A stretch of DNA of 64,000 bases from Adineta vaga (GCA_021613535.1 CP075494.1:1426001-1490000); one strand, 5' to 3'; counted from the stretch's first letter, positions 53,716 through 64,000 are shown. Notes: generated by a model not told the origin, from the sequence alone. Numbers and translations: made by a program.

Positions 53716-53825
53716 TGAGTCCAAAATGGTCGTGCTGAATTCAGAATTTAATTCTCTATCAAATTATGTAGTTCCGAAAAGGGTCATCAAGAGAAAAAAA
53801 ATCGTCACAGTCACACCCTCAAGAT
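53716..53825. repeat. About 110-bp repeat ending in a telomere-like arm, copy 1
   Basis: TGAGTC(C/T)AAAA, GTGCTGAATTCAGAATTTA and CGAAAAGGGTCATCAAGAGA are shared with 61165-61283. Both copies end at the arm CACACCCTCAAGAT / CACCCTCAAGAT. Confidence 0.75.
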
Positions 53826-54281
53826 AAGTACTATATATATATATATTCATCGATCGTATAAGTTGTCAATAAAAGATATTCTGAGAATATGTTTAGTTAA
53901 AAGTTAAATTTGAGTTGCTAGGTACCGATGCGTAATGTTACCGATTGTTTCAGAGGTAGATGAAAGTGGTCGACTCTTTCAATAGCATTGTCAATGAGTT
54001 AATGTTTCAACAGTTTGTTTCCGAAATCATTTGGATACCATATAACAACAATAGAACAAACTAGAGAAAAAAACTTGATCAAATGTGCAAGTGAAAATAT
54101 TTTACGTTACTCAAGATGATATCGCTTAACTAAGACAAAAAAAAGATTAAAGATAAGGTTTATATTCACTTTATTTATTGCTAATGAGAGTTTTTAAAAG
54201 ATAGATTAAACATAAGTATGAAACGCATAATGAGAAAAAAAGATAAAAGATTAGAAAAGTGAATAAATATAAGAAAATAAA

Positions 54282-55771
54282 TTAATTTTGACGAAGAATC
54301 ATAATCGTATTTGAACTTGAAATGGGTATAATGATATCAGGCTTAGTATCATTATTAATGTCAGCTACTGATATATAATATGGTTGATTACCAACCGAAA
54401 AAGTAGTTTGAGATAAAAATATACCATTGTCTGTATTAAAAAGAACACTAACAGTATTAGAACCATAATTTGAAGTAACAATATCTGGTTTAGCATCACC
54501 ATTCATGTCAATTACAACTACTGAAATTGGATTCATTCCAACTGAATAAGTAGTTTGAGAAGAAAAATTTCCATTGCCTATATTAAGAAGAACGCTCACA
54601 GTACTGGAATTATGATTTGCTGTAATAATATCAGGTTTATTATCATTATTTACATCAATAACAGCTACCGAAGATGGATTCATTCCAACTGAATAAGTAA
54701 TTTGAGATACAAATGTACCGTTGCCTATATTAAGAAGAATGCTAACAGTATTGGAACCATAATTTGCTGTAATAATATCAAGTTTATTATCATTATTTAC
54801 ATCACGTAAAGTTATGCTCCTTGGTGAATTACCCGTCGGATAAGATGAATACGAAGAAAATGTACCATTACCCATATTAAGAAGAACAGTAATACTGGAA
54901 CTATAAAAACTACCAGCAATAATATCAGGTTTGTTATCATTATTCGCATCACCTATTTCTATTGATGGTGGATTAGAACCAGGTATTAAAAACATTTTTG
55001 TAGGAAAACTTCCATTTCCTGCATTTAAAAAAAAGTTCAGATCAGCTGCAGCTTGATTTGCAACAACAATATCAATTTTATTATCCATATTTAAATCACT
55101 TGCTCTTATGAAACATGGACCACTATCAGTTTCATAAGTTGCTTCGAGAACAAAATTACCATTACCTATATTGAGAAGAACACTAAATGTGTTATTATTC
55201 TTATTTGCCACCATAATATCAGGTTTACTATCATTATTAACATCAGCAACTACTGTTGAATATGGAGAATTACCACCAGCGTAAATTATTTGATTAAGAA
55301 ATGTGATATTATTTACTAAAATACAAAAGAATAGAAATTCAATAATCAAATCAATTTAATATATTCTCACGTACTAGGTATAGCTGTTGTTATTGTATTT
55401 GTTTCTATTTGTAAAAAAATATTAGATATTTTCAATATAAAACTAGAAAACTTACTAAAAAATTTGTTAATAATTGATTGATTTGTATAAATGATTAAAT
55501 AATTTGTATTTAATTCAATATCAATTGTAGTTAAATTTGAAGAAAATAATTGACATGTTGAATTTGTTTGATAATAATTTAATGAAGAATAAATATTATT
55601 TGATTTTGATAATTCACAAATACATTCGTGTTTTGTTTTATTAAATAATATTTGTGATATATTACCAACTAATTTAGCATTATCAATTTTATTCAAAATA
55701 ATACAATTTATATAAGATAATAAACAAAATAGAATAGCGATTCCAAACATCATCTTCTTGAACATTCTCAA
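54282..55771 (-). CDS. Secreted FG-GAP/VCBS beta-propeller protein with PAN/apple-like N-terminal module
   Basis: Three exons in phase: 55771-55456, 55404-55375 (30 nt), 55315-54282, giving 459 residues. Signal peptide MMFGIAILFCLLSYINC; then the same cysteine module as the Kelch gene (HECICELSKS, LNYYQTNSTCQLFSSNLT, LIIYTNQSI). The 30-nt linker exon is TNTITTAIP. About seven FG-GAP/VCBS repeats follow. Each has a calcium-type D-x-N-x-D-x-x-x-D loop (DVNNDSKPDIMVAN, DVNNDNKPDIITAN, DINNDTKPDIIIP) and LLNIGNGTF spacing, as in integrin-alpha propellers. Adhesion or ligand binding outside the cell is likely. Near-identical middle repeats suggest recent internal duplication or gene conversion. 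Confidence 0.85.
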
Positions 55772-56578
55772 ATTCTTAAAAAATGTTTAACAAAAAAAAC
55801 CTTTTTCTTTTTCTTATTCATATAGTTATGAGTATCTGCATCAACTAAGTTTCATTATTTATTCATAACTAAGAGACGAAACTTTTTTTTTCTCTTCAAG
55901 GAAAAAGCATATTGACGATTAGATGAAATAGAAAAAGAAAAAGAAACAACTTTGTTAATTTAAATAATAAAGAAATTGTTCATCATTTTTCGATGTATAT
56001 GAATATATCTACTTAGAAACTCTTTCCATTAAAAACAAAAAAATAAGTAACGCAACAACCATCTTGAGGGTCTGGGTGGGTGTGAATGTGTGTATATCTT
56101 CTTCACTCACATCTACACACACCCACACCCACACCCACCCTCTTCTCAGATAATAAAATCTCTTCCTATAGATCGTTCATGAGATCAATTAATATAAATT
56201 TTTTTCGACTTTGTTTGACATGAAGAACTTCCGTCGGTTATAAATCAAAGAATTTGTATTATAATAAGTAGAGTAAAATAATGTCGTTTTTTTCTTGCTT
56301 TTCATAGAACGCATTAGTAGTGTGATTACAAGCACGTAAAATATTGATGAAAATGAATGCTATTCATGCATCATTTTAAAAACCGTCATATTGGAAATTG
56401 TTCGTAGATGATGTTTCTTCTAATATCTTAATGATATAAAACAAAACAAGAAAAATGAGTTATATTTTATTTGACAATCCACGAACGTCCAATTAGCATT
56501 TCTACTTCTGATATATTTTGCCGTTATGTCTAACATGAAATTCATTTGAGCATTTTTTAGACATAAAAAATTGGTTCT
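55772..56578. other. Intergenic with one long palindrome
   Basis: Only the palindrome at 56060-56148 is recognised. A 69-codon minus frame overlapping the receptor start is antisense. Confidence 0.4.
56060..56148. repeat. Telomere-like palindrome, long copy
   Basis: CATCTTGAGGGTCTGGGTGG on the left and CACCCACACCCACACCCACC on the right; the arms are longer than in most copies. Confidence 0.8.
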
Positions 56579-57680
56579 ATGAACGTCACTGATGATATTA
56601 CTGCTGCTGTCAATACTATTAATTGGCATTTAGTTTTGTTCATTCGAAGTTGGTGTATAATAATGTTCATTCTTGGCTTTATTGGACATTCATTAAATAT
56701 TTACTTATTTACACGACCCAAATTTTATTCAATATCATGTACCAGATATTTTCTTGCATCATCTATTGTTGGCTACTTTATCATTTTTATCAACCTTCCT
56801 GCACGTCTTCTGCAATTTGGTTTCAATTTAAGTTTGTTTCTTTTATCGGTGGAAATGTGCAAAATTCTATCATTTCTATTTTTGCGATAAGGTATTTGAA
56901 ATCATAATGATATATACTACGATCAAATAAATCTTTTTATTTTCTTTTATAGAGTTTTACCATGTTGGTTTATAGCCCTCGCTTCGGCTGATTGGTATGT
57001 AAGAGAGAATATATAAATGAACACTCTGGTACAATATATTTATTTTTTTTTTATCTTATTAAGGTTTTTTTGTAGTTTAAGATCGGCTACTCATCGTCGT
57101 TATAGTTCAGTTCGTGTTACGAAATATTGTATTCCACTCACAGTTCTATTTATTGGATTAACATATATACCAATACTTATTTTTTATACAATCAATTCAC
57201 CAAGAGCATGTGTTGGTTTACCATAATTATTTCAACAATTTAATACATTTCTTAACTTGATTATATGGAGTTTAATTCCATCCTCGGCTATGTTTGTGTT
57301 TTGTTATCTTACAATTCGACATATTTGACAATCAATTCGAGTACTCGCCGTATCTACAGATCAAAACACTATAAATCATCGACAGAATCGTACGAAGCTT
57401 ATTGATCGACAATTGATGCAAGTACCACTTATTCAGTCAATTCAATTTGGATCAACATCAGCTTGTGGTGTCATTGCAGGACTTTACTCTATCACTAGTA
57501 ACAACACGTGAAAGTGTCCATTAGATATAGCCAAGGAAAATTTTCTTACTAATGTACTCTCTTTTGTTGGTCTTTTGGGCCATGTATAAGTTTTTATTTG
57601 TGTACATTATCGAGTCGACTCTTTCGACATGAAATCCTCAAATTACTTTGGTATCGACGATTTCATGCCTTGAATCGTTA
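56579..57680 (+). pseudogene. Rhodopsin-like 7TM receptor, dead copy
   Basis: Helix 1 reads IIMFILGFIGHSLNIYLFTR and helix 2 SIVGYFIIFINLPARLL. After intron-like gaps (56890-56952 and about 56999-57063) come WFIALASADW, SLRSATHRRYSSVR, VLFIGLTYIPILIFYTI and LFQQFNTFLNLIIWSLIPSS. It is a class A receptor of the kind at 31238-32239. Stops interrupt it: TAA after CVGLP at 57224, TGA after LTIRHI near 57327, another near 57509, with frame decay in helix 7. The order of parts is intact, so inactivation is moderately recent. Confidence 0.8.
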
Positions 57681-58858
57681 ACTGCTTTATTTAATTGTAG
57701 AACTTTTGTTCTTCGTGACGATATGATCTATTGATGGTATACACTGTAGAGTAGCTAACAAGTTCTTTATCAAAGGGAGAATCAAATGAGTCCGCTATAT
57801 TTTCAACAAAGATGTTGATTCTTTAATTATTTGTACAGATATGTTCCTAGCTTTTATACAAGAGAGAAAATTCGAACCAAACTGATCTAGTATGTAAAAA
57901 TTATCTTGAATAAGAGAGCTAACTCTCTCAAAAATTACGAAAAGCAATATTCATATCCTCACAAATGGGTTAATTTTATGATTGAAATAAAAGACTTCAT
58001 GGAAAACGATCGTTTGTTCATATATTATTCCAATAAAAAGTTTAACGTTTTCATTTGCTCTTATAAAAACGTGTGCTTAGGATTGGCATTTAGTTCAGTC
58101 AAAATGTAGATTGTGGAAAGTCGGGTGTTTGTGCTGTTTGCATAGACTAGTAATACTCTAAAAACGAGATTAGAGAAATTCTCATATTGCTATTCTAAGA
58201 TCGTTTATAATGAAAATAGATATTTTTTAATGAATTTCTGCAATGACGTCAAATATAACAATTCATTCTCCTCTTTTTTACTGTTTATACTTTTCTCATT
58301 TCATTTGTCCGATCTATTCTCTCCCTTTTGCTCGCCTATATATAAGTGTATTTTGTATGTAAATTATTAATTATTATGCTTGAAGTGCGAAAATAAACTA
58401 AAGCGTGGGTTCATCAGTAAAAACGGAAATTAATTTTGTTTATTTGTCTTACAAAGTCATGCATTTCTGATATTAAAAAAAGATTTTTGCGATAAAAAGA
58501 AACGAGCTTGATTTTATTATTACAATATATCAAAACAATCATTGATTTTATTGAAAATTTGTTAGTTAATAAATTAAGATATATTTAGAACTCTCTGAAA
58601 GAACAGCCATTCGTATATAGTATCGTATCTTTGAGTTCAAGATGATATTTACCCAACGACAAATGTATAGCCTAGAATTTCCATTTATTTTATTGTGTTA
58701 AAAATAGTGCATTACTTTTTTTCTTAGATGTTTTCAATAGAAGATATGTTCTAGGGGTTTTATCTTTCTCGACGTCTATAATTTCTTTTTCTTTTTAGCA
58801 TTGTTTTGTGATCACTTGAAGAAAAAGAAAATGAGAATGATAGTTTTTTTTCCATCAG
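57681..58858. other. Intergenic, nothing recognised
   Basis: AT-rich. A 67-codon frame at 57906-58109 has no domain. No palindrome in this 1.2 kb. Confidence 0.35.
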
Positions 58859-58866
58859 TATATAAA
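58859..58866 (+). promoter_or_regulatory. TATA box upstream of the second 2-TM gene
   Basis: TATATAAA, followed after about 100 bp by a GTATGT donor (58959) and a TTTCAG acceptor (59001), consistent with a short first exon. Confidence 0.4.
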
Positions 58867-59034
58867 GCATAACATTTCTACATTTTTTTCTGTTAGTTTG
58901 AAGAAGAAAAATCGACTTACTCCTAACAAGAAACACAATTGTTATAAACAGTATGTTCTTTTCTTTTTTTTTATATAAATCTGATTTGAATAGTTGATTT
59001 CAGTGATATATTCTCAGTTCTGAAAAAAATTGAG

Positions 59035-60256
59035 AAATATTAATTTCTTTCGATCAATTCCTCCAACAACTGATCCATATGAACTTCTTAATCAAAAAAT
59101 CTCAACAATATTATTTCTTATTTTATTATTTTTATGCTTAACAATTGTTCTTTTATATAATGCATTCATAAACAAAGAACGAACGCATTATGTCAAATCG
59201 CCAACATTTGAACAATATACACAATTGAATTCAGTAGATTCACAATCGCTAACATGTCCATGTACATCAATATCAATTAGTTATCGGGAATTCTTTTATA
59301 TTGATTATAAATTTCATGAAATATGTACAAGTATCTTTGTTACTCAACATTGGATTAATTATTTCGTTGATTTTAGTCAGTACAATGCTTTATATAACAT
59401 TGATTTTCGATTTACAGGATCATCAATGTTCCAAGCATTACGTTCGTTTTGTCGATTGGTAAATCAAACAATCTCAAATCGTTTAAATGAATTTTATTCC
59501 AATAAATATGTAAGTCCATTTATTGTATCTCCAACAACATTGAAATTACAAATTGAAGAATTAGTTTCTCAATTTATATCATCAATCAATACAACATTTC
59601 TATTATCATTATCAACAATACGAGATACAACTCAAATCAATGGATTAATATCTGGACAATTAACTAATTATTTCTTTCATTCTTCATATAGTTCATATGT
59701 AACACCTTATCCAAAAACATATGGAAATTGTAGTTGTCAGTATTCATCAACATGTATTACTCAATCTAGAATTTATTTAGACCTGAACTTGGAACATTCT
59801 TTTGGTGTTCCCGGTATATATACCGGATGTTATGAAATAGAATCATTACTTCAATCTGATCTTCGATGTTTTTATAATCAAACTTGTATTGATGAATTTC
59901 TTTCTTATTATCGGCCGGCTTCAATAATGGAAACTACAGCACTTGATCATTTATTGTCAAATAAATTTCCTCCGCTCACAAGAATTGAAGAAGTTCTTAA
60001 TGAACTAATGGTTGAAGAATGGAAACCATCAATACGGTATGAGAAATATTATAATGAATGTCAACCATTACAATGCACTTATCGTTATGTGAGAAGAACT
60101 TCTGTAGTTTATATTGTTACCGAGGTAATTGCATTAGTGGGCAGTTTAATTGAAATTTTAAAATTAATCGCACCACGAATAGTTAAATTGATTTCATTTG
60201 GTATTCGAAAATGTCGAAAAAAACGTACCGTAGTGATGCCATTTATCGAAACTTAA
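59035..60256 (+). CDS. Single-unit 2-TM/Cys-rich family protein
   Basis: The open frame encodes about 407 residues of the same family as 32516-36229. Helix 1 is ILFLILLFLCLTIVLLY. The ectodomain has CPCTSISISY, HEICTSIF, RFTGSSMFQALRSFC, CSCQYSSTC, CFYNQTC, LMVEEW and CQPLQCTY. Helix 2 is IVTEVIALVGSLIEILKLI, followed by a basic tail (RKCRKKR). No in-frame ATG exists between the nearest upstream stop (59021) and helix 1. The start must therefore come from a spliced first exon that I could not place, or the gene has lost it. The related pseudogene has just such a tiny first exon (MITTQKIH). The remainder is uninterrupted, which argues for function. Confidence 0.75.
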
Positions 60257-60839
60257 CATGATAATAAACATTTTGACTTTGCTTGATAAGATAAATACGA
60301 TGTCTTGAAGATGTAAATGAGGATATCTCTTTCTCATCCATACGCTTCCATTTATTCACTTATTATAAACGGAGTAGAGGATTGAAAGCGAATATATCGA
60401 TTTTTCAATAAACATTACTAATGTATCGATCTCACCTTTGTCCACCTACATTCTCACATAAATATGTTTAAAAACAAAGCTAAACTAAATAAACGAAAAT
60501 GTGAAGGGTTGTCAAAGATACGTATGATAGTTTTATTCATCAGTTAGAAATTTGCATATTGTTTTTGTAAAATCAAACCTCAATGCCACGTTTATGTTAA
60601 ATGAATGAAGATGAATAACTCGAAATGTAAAAAATAAGTCAATTGGTTTTTTTTCTATGATTTGTTAGAAAATATGTAACTCGGAAAAAATGAAGTCATT
60701 ATATAAAAAAAGAAAAATTTTAAATAAAAGAATAAAATATGTCGCAAGATTTATTAACTAAAACTAAGATTCAAATAGAATATTTTATTGATTTACTCTG
60801 TTCATTTTCAAATATTTCAACTGAAATGATTAAAAAGAC
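60257..60839. other. Intergenic, nothing firm
   Basis: A very decayed palindrome (TCTTGAAGATGTAAATGAGG ... CTCATCCATACG) lies at about 60303-60345. Confidence 0.35.
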
Positions 60840-60908
60840 TCTTGAGGGTGTGGGTAAGAGTAAGGAAAGGATAGATATCAATATCTACACCCACACCCAC
60901 CCCTCTCG
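60840..60908. repeat. Telomere-like palindrome
   Basis: CTTGAGGGTGTGGGTAAGAG on the left and CTACACCCACACCCACCC on the right, with GATAGATATCAATAT core related to those at 6112 and 33794. Confidence 0.8.
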
Positions 60909-61164
60909 GGGTGATATTTGTAGAGCAATCCAGTGCCAATGAGACCTATTTCATTTATTGGCAAAATTTCATATTGAAAATGCGTCATTGGACTTTTTTC
61001 GAAATACCTTCTAATAAGCCAAAAATCGAGTATAAAACCGTCATAACTTAGTAATAAAGACATGCGGGCATGAATACTTTTGATGTTTTTCATACCTCAT
61101 CGAGATCTACTTACTACCAAAAGATGGGATCTAAACTGATTAAACACCTGAATATGCTCCCTCG

Positions 61165-61283
61165 TGAGTCTAAAAATATGGTCATGCTGAATTCAGAATT
61201 TACTTCTTTATCAAATGATGTAGTTTCGAAAAGGGTCATCAAGAGAAGAAAATTCGTCATAGTCACACACCCACCCTCAAGAT
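61165..61283. repeat. About 115-bp repeat ending in a telomere-like arm, copy 2
   Basis: Shares ATGCTGAATTCAGAATTTA, TATCAAATGATGTAGTTTCG and AAAAGGGTCATCAAGAGA with copy 1 at 53716-53825. It ends CACACCCACCCTCAAGAT. Together with the left arm at 60840 it may delimit a 445-bp element. Confidence 0.75.
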
Positions 61284-62312
61284 GGTATTATACACAGAGA
61301 GCAAAGACTTTCGCACTTTCCTATATTTCATTTCATATTATAATAATTTGAATTGGAATGCTTTTTAATGAAAAAGATCTTAACACTGATAAAACTACGT
61401 CTTCATATATTTTTCCTCTCAAAAAGTGCATCACTTCAATATAAAACACACATATATATATATACCTGTCCATTAAAAAGAATGATAGAAAAGATGAATA
61501 TCTATTGATAAGAATGACAGATATCATGTGTAGAGTATATCTTTAAGTGCGAACATTAAATATATGTATTTTTCATTGCCACACTATTATACGCAATTTT
61601 ATTTTTTCTTCGCATTATTTATCTAACATTAAAAAAGAGAAGTGAATACATATTTGCAACGTAAGTGAATGTATTATATCAGTTCGATTGAAATAAACCA
61701 AAAAATTTTAGACAATTTTATTCTTCATATAATTTTTTCTTTGAGAAAGGAGAATAATTTAATTACAATAAATCGAGAGAATTTATATAATAACTAGAAC
61801 TGAATGAGTTTAAATATATCAGATGTGCCAATAATGATGGTAGACGTTGCGTATTTGATCTATGTCTAGACGCATAATTATATTGTCACAGTAATTCTGT
61901 TTCCCTCCTTCTGCATCTGATGATTCTCCCTTTTTATTGAAGATTGACCGGGCGACCGATGTATAAAAAGGATGAAGAAAGAAAAGGCAAGACAGATTGA
62001 ATTTAGAGTGAAAATGAGTTGGGACGTGGAGTTCATCTTGTGTGGAGTAATCTTTAGTAATAAATAAAAGTAAAATAGTAAACCAAGTACTCTGATCTCT
62101 TTATTTATTGGAACGTAACTGAATTACGTTACATTAGATACTCCCCGTCTTAGCTAAATATATAAGAGTTGAACAAAACAAGTATTTTTTGGTTTTATCG
62201 ATAGTTAGAATAGCTCAATTCTCGAAGTTCAATTGTAATTGAACACACACAAAGAAATATAATTTTTTAAATGATTGTCTATATCTTTTTTCAGTTTAAT
62301 ATTATCATCTCA
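61284..62312. other. Intergenic upstream of the sulfotransferase
   Basis: Contains TATAAAAAGG (about 61963), AATAAATAAAAG (about 62060) and an imperfect inverted repeat GTAACTGAATTACGTTAC (62116-62133). This could be a solo LTR or an unrecognised short transcript. TATATAAG at 62159-62166 is a likely promoter for the sulfotransferase, and TTTTTTCAG at 62286-62294 its leader acceptor. Confidence 0.35.
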
Positions 62313-63140
62313 ATGTCTACTCAAGGACCAACATATATTGATCATAATGGATATTTAATACCATTTGGTTTTTCAATCGATTTATTAAATTCAGCTTTAG
62401 AATTTCAACCTAAATCAAATACTATTTTCATTTGTTCTTATCCAAAATGTGGTACAACTTGGATGCAAAATATTGTATATTTATTAATGCATGCTGGAGA
62501 ATCATTTCCATCGAATCTTCAAGTTGATAATGTAATGCCACATTTAGAATTGTCGGGAAGTAAATTTTGTGAAAATTTTCCTGTAATTAAAACACATTTA
62601 CCACGAAATTTCTTACATATAAATCCACAAGCGAAATATATTGTTGTAGCACGAAATCCAAAAGATTGTTGTGTCTCTTTTTATCATCATACTCGTGGTT
62701 TCGTTACTTATTACAATTATGCTAATGGCACATTTGATGATTATTTCGAACGTTTTATCAATGGAAAAGTTGATTTTAATGATTATTTCGATCATTTTCA
62801 ATCATGGGAACCATATTTAAATGATTCAAATGTATTTTTCTGTACATATGAACAATTAAAATCTGATACAAAAGAAATCATCAAGAAATTAGCTTTATTT
62901 CTTGGAATAGAAATGGATAAGAATATGTTAGAAAAAGTACTTAACAATTGTTCATTTGCATCAATGAAGAAAGATGGTCAACGTTGGACTGATGAACGTC
63001 CGGATGATATGCCATTATTTATGAGAAAAGGCGAAATTGGCGACTGGCGTAATCATTTTACACAAGAACAGTCTGATCGTATGGACATGAAAATTAAACA
63101 ATATCCTTTAATGAACGAACTTTGGGGAAAATACATGTAG
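62313..63140 (+). CDS. Cytosolic sulfotransferase (SULT family)
   Basis: I start at the ATG at 62313 (MSTQGPTYID), as the longer frame from 62271 crosses a splice acceptor at 62294. The 275 residues carry all landmarks. The 5'-phosphosulphate loop is YPKCGTTW (43-50), the catalytic base is His95 in IKTHLP, the 3'-phosphate motif is RNPKDCCVSFYHH, and RKGEIGDWRNHF lies near the C-terminus. The enzyme transfers sulphate from PAPS to a hydroxyl or amine of small molecules (hormones, phenols, xenobiotics) in the cytosol. A Ser to Cys change in the PAPS loop (PKCGT for PKSGT) occurs in other SULTs too. No intron interrupts the body. Confidence 0.9.
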   Translation: MSTQGPTYIDHNGYLIPFGFSIDLLNSALEFQPKSNTIFICSYPKCGTTWMQNIVYLLMHAGESFPSNLQVDNVMPHLELSGSKFCENFPVIKTHLPRNFLHINPQAKYIVVARNPKDCCVSFYHHTRGFVTYYNYANGTFDDYFERFINGKVDFNDYFDHFQSWEPYLNDSNVFFCTYEQLKSDTKEIIKKLALFLGIEMDKNMLEKVLNNCSFASMKKDGQRWTDERPDDMPLFMRKGEIGDWRNHFTQEQSDRMDMKIKQYPLMNELWGKYM

Positions 63141-63377
63141 TCTTTTACTTATTGTTTTATTTTGTATTTAAAAAACATTCATCGTAGTTCAAATAAAACT
63201 TGTAAGACAATGGTAGACGCTATGGAATGAAAAGGTTATATTCGTGTTCACATCCAGGACATATAACGTCGACATCTAACTAACACGAAGAGATTTTTTC
63301 CATTCTTTAAATTTGTTGTCATAACTGATAAGAGTTCTCTATAAACAGATCGCAAGAAAAATGTTATTGAATAATAA
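63141..63377. other. 3' flank of the sulfotransferase
   Basis: AATAAA at 63192 may be the polyadenylation signal. Confidence 0.35.
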
Positions 63378-63620
63378 ATGCGAAAATTTCGGATTTTATC
63401 TGAAAGTTATGTATATTGCTTTCATAATGATATTAATCAGATAAATATAATGATTTTAGGTGTACTTAAAAAGTGAGTACATTACAGAATCGATCAGTGT
63501 GTACATCCCTCCGTTTACACGATAACTTTCGAAAGAAATGGCAGAGTCATCGAAAAACTTTTATTCTCAAAATCATTGAAAACGTTTATAAATCGACCCA
63601 CTTTTTAACGCTGATTACGA
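63378..63620. repeat. Dispersed repeat, copy B
   Basis: See 16441-17195. The first third matches in the same orientation. The remainder (TTAACGCTGATTACGAA, GTTATCGTGTAAACGGAGGG read on the minus strand) matches inverted, so one copy is rearranged. Confidence 0.5.
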
Positions 63621-63633
63621 ATATAATATCAGT

Positions 63634-63684
63634 TTTGAGGGTGTGGGTGTGAAAGAAGAACAGATACACCTACACCCTAAAGAT
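63634..63684. repeat. Telomere-like palindrome
   Basis: TTTTGAGGGTGTGGGTGTG on the left, CACCTACACCCTAAAGAT on the right, core AAAGAAGAACAGA. Confidence 0.8.
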
Positions 63685-63766
63685 TTTCGTAATCATATGA
63701 ACTAGTACTGCTACTTTAACCGTCTGAAGAGTACCTTAGCAAGGGCGAAATCATGATCACGGCAGC

Positions 63767-63790
63767 TATACTCACCCATCCACCCTCAAG
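63767..63790. repeat. Isolated telomere-like right arm
   Basis: TATACTCACCCATCCACCCT then CAAG; no left partner except the palindrome at 63634, so a longer 63634-63790 element is possible. Confidence 0.5.
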
Positions 63791-64000
63791 TAAATTGATT
63801 GATGGGACATACTATTTATAGTGGAACAATGTTTGTTAAGAGCTGTTATTACTGTTTCGTCACCCTCACTCTATTTACGAACTATTGAAAATAATTCTTT
63901 ATTTTTTATTTTATCTTTATTTCTATTTTATGAAGAATAAAAGTAACTCTTTTTCTTTTTCTTCATTGTAAAAATAAAGTAACAATCCTGTTTCTTACAA
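63791..64000. other. Right edge, no gene seen
   Basis: T-rich, with TTTTATTTTATCTTTATTTC resembling the outer arm of the foldback element at 30266-31020. Confidence 0.3.

Larger units (their letters stand above)
53050..54281. other. Repeat-rich spacer
   Basis: Holds a palindrome at 53394-53433, a TPR relic at about 53465-53545 and the repeat at 53716-53825. The rest is unrecognised. Confidence 0.45.

Noticed and set aside
61826-62133. Solo LTR (TATA, AATAAA, TG...CA ends)
   Set aside because: No direct target duplication, primer-binding site or second copy in the window.

Overview
The window looks like nuclear DNA of a bdelloid rotifer. It is AT-rich and its genes carry many very short introns (about 50-60 bp, GT-AG). 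The gene families are ones I know as expanded in bdelloids: ADP-ribosyltransferase with TPR repeats, NHL, Kelch and FG-GAP propeller proteins, and divergent rhodopsin-like receptors. It is also peppered with interstitial arrays close to TGTGGG, which I recall as the bdelloid telomere unit. The assignment is inference from content; no species is claimed. Exon joins given below were checked by hand for splice consensus and reading phase.

Layout. 1-3.8 kb: left-truncated surface-protein gene, a LINE 5' fragment invaded by a hAT end, and repeats. 3.9-4.4 kb: small papain-fold-like protein. 4.8-7.4 kb: gene relics (unknown terminal exon, NHL pseudogene). 8.1-10.8 kb: intact eight-exon eEF2 paralogue whose G domain has lost switch I. 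11.1-12.5 kb: membrane protein with a uromodulin-type D8C domain. 12.8-20.2 kb: transposon-rich block (tandem satellite, Merlin element, LINE 3' fragment, full-length but broken hAT). 20.6-29.2 kb: F-box gene, EGF-7TM receptor, two secreted or membrane NHL genes. 30.3-31.0 kb: foldback element. 31.2-37.8 kb: 7TM receptor, then a remarkable gene made of three tandem 2-TM/Cys-rich units and a nonsense-mutated single-unit relative. 38.4-39.1 kb: U-box membrane protein. 42.2-44.8 kb: ADP-ribosyltransferase-TPR gene. 46.9-55.8 kb: ubiquitin E2, Kelch gene, PARP-like gene, coiled-coil gene, FG-GAP gene. 56.6-57.7 kb: dead 7TM receptor. 59.0-60.3 kb: another 2-TM gene. 62.3-63.1 kb: cytosolic sulfotransferase.

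Two themes tie the window together. First, most intact genes encode secreted or membrane proteins built from exchangeable modules. The Kelch and FG-GAP genes share the same N-terminal module and the same 30-nt second exon. Intracellular genes include three of the ubiquitin pathway (F-box, U-box, E2) and two ADP-ribosyltransferase-fold proteins. Second, about 22 two-armed and 8 one-armed palindromes with telomere-like arms (GAGGGTGTGGG...CCCACACCCTC) lie between the genes. At least six sit within about 120 bp after a stop codon, and one lies in an intron. They share conserved loop sequences, so they behave like a mobile hairpin family rather than random telomere debris. This family is the best candidate for an undescribed system here.
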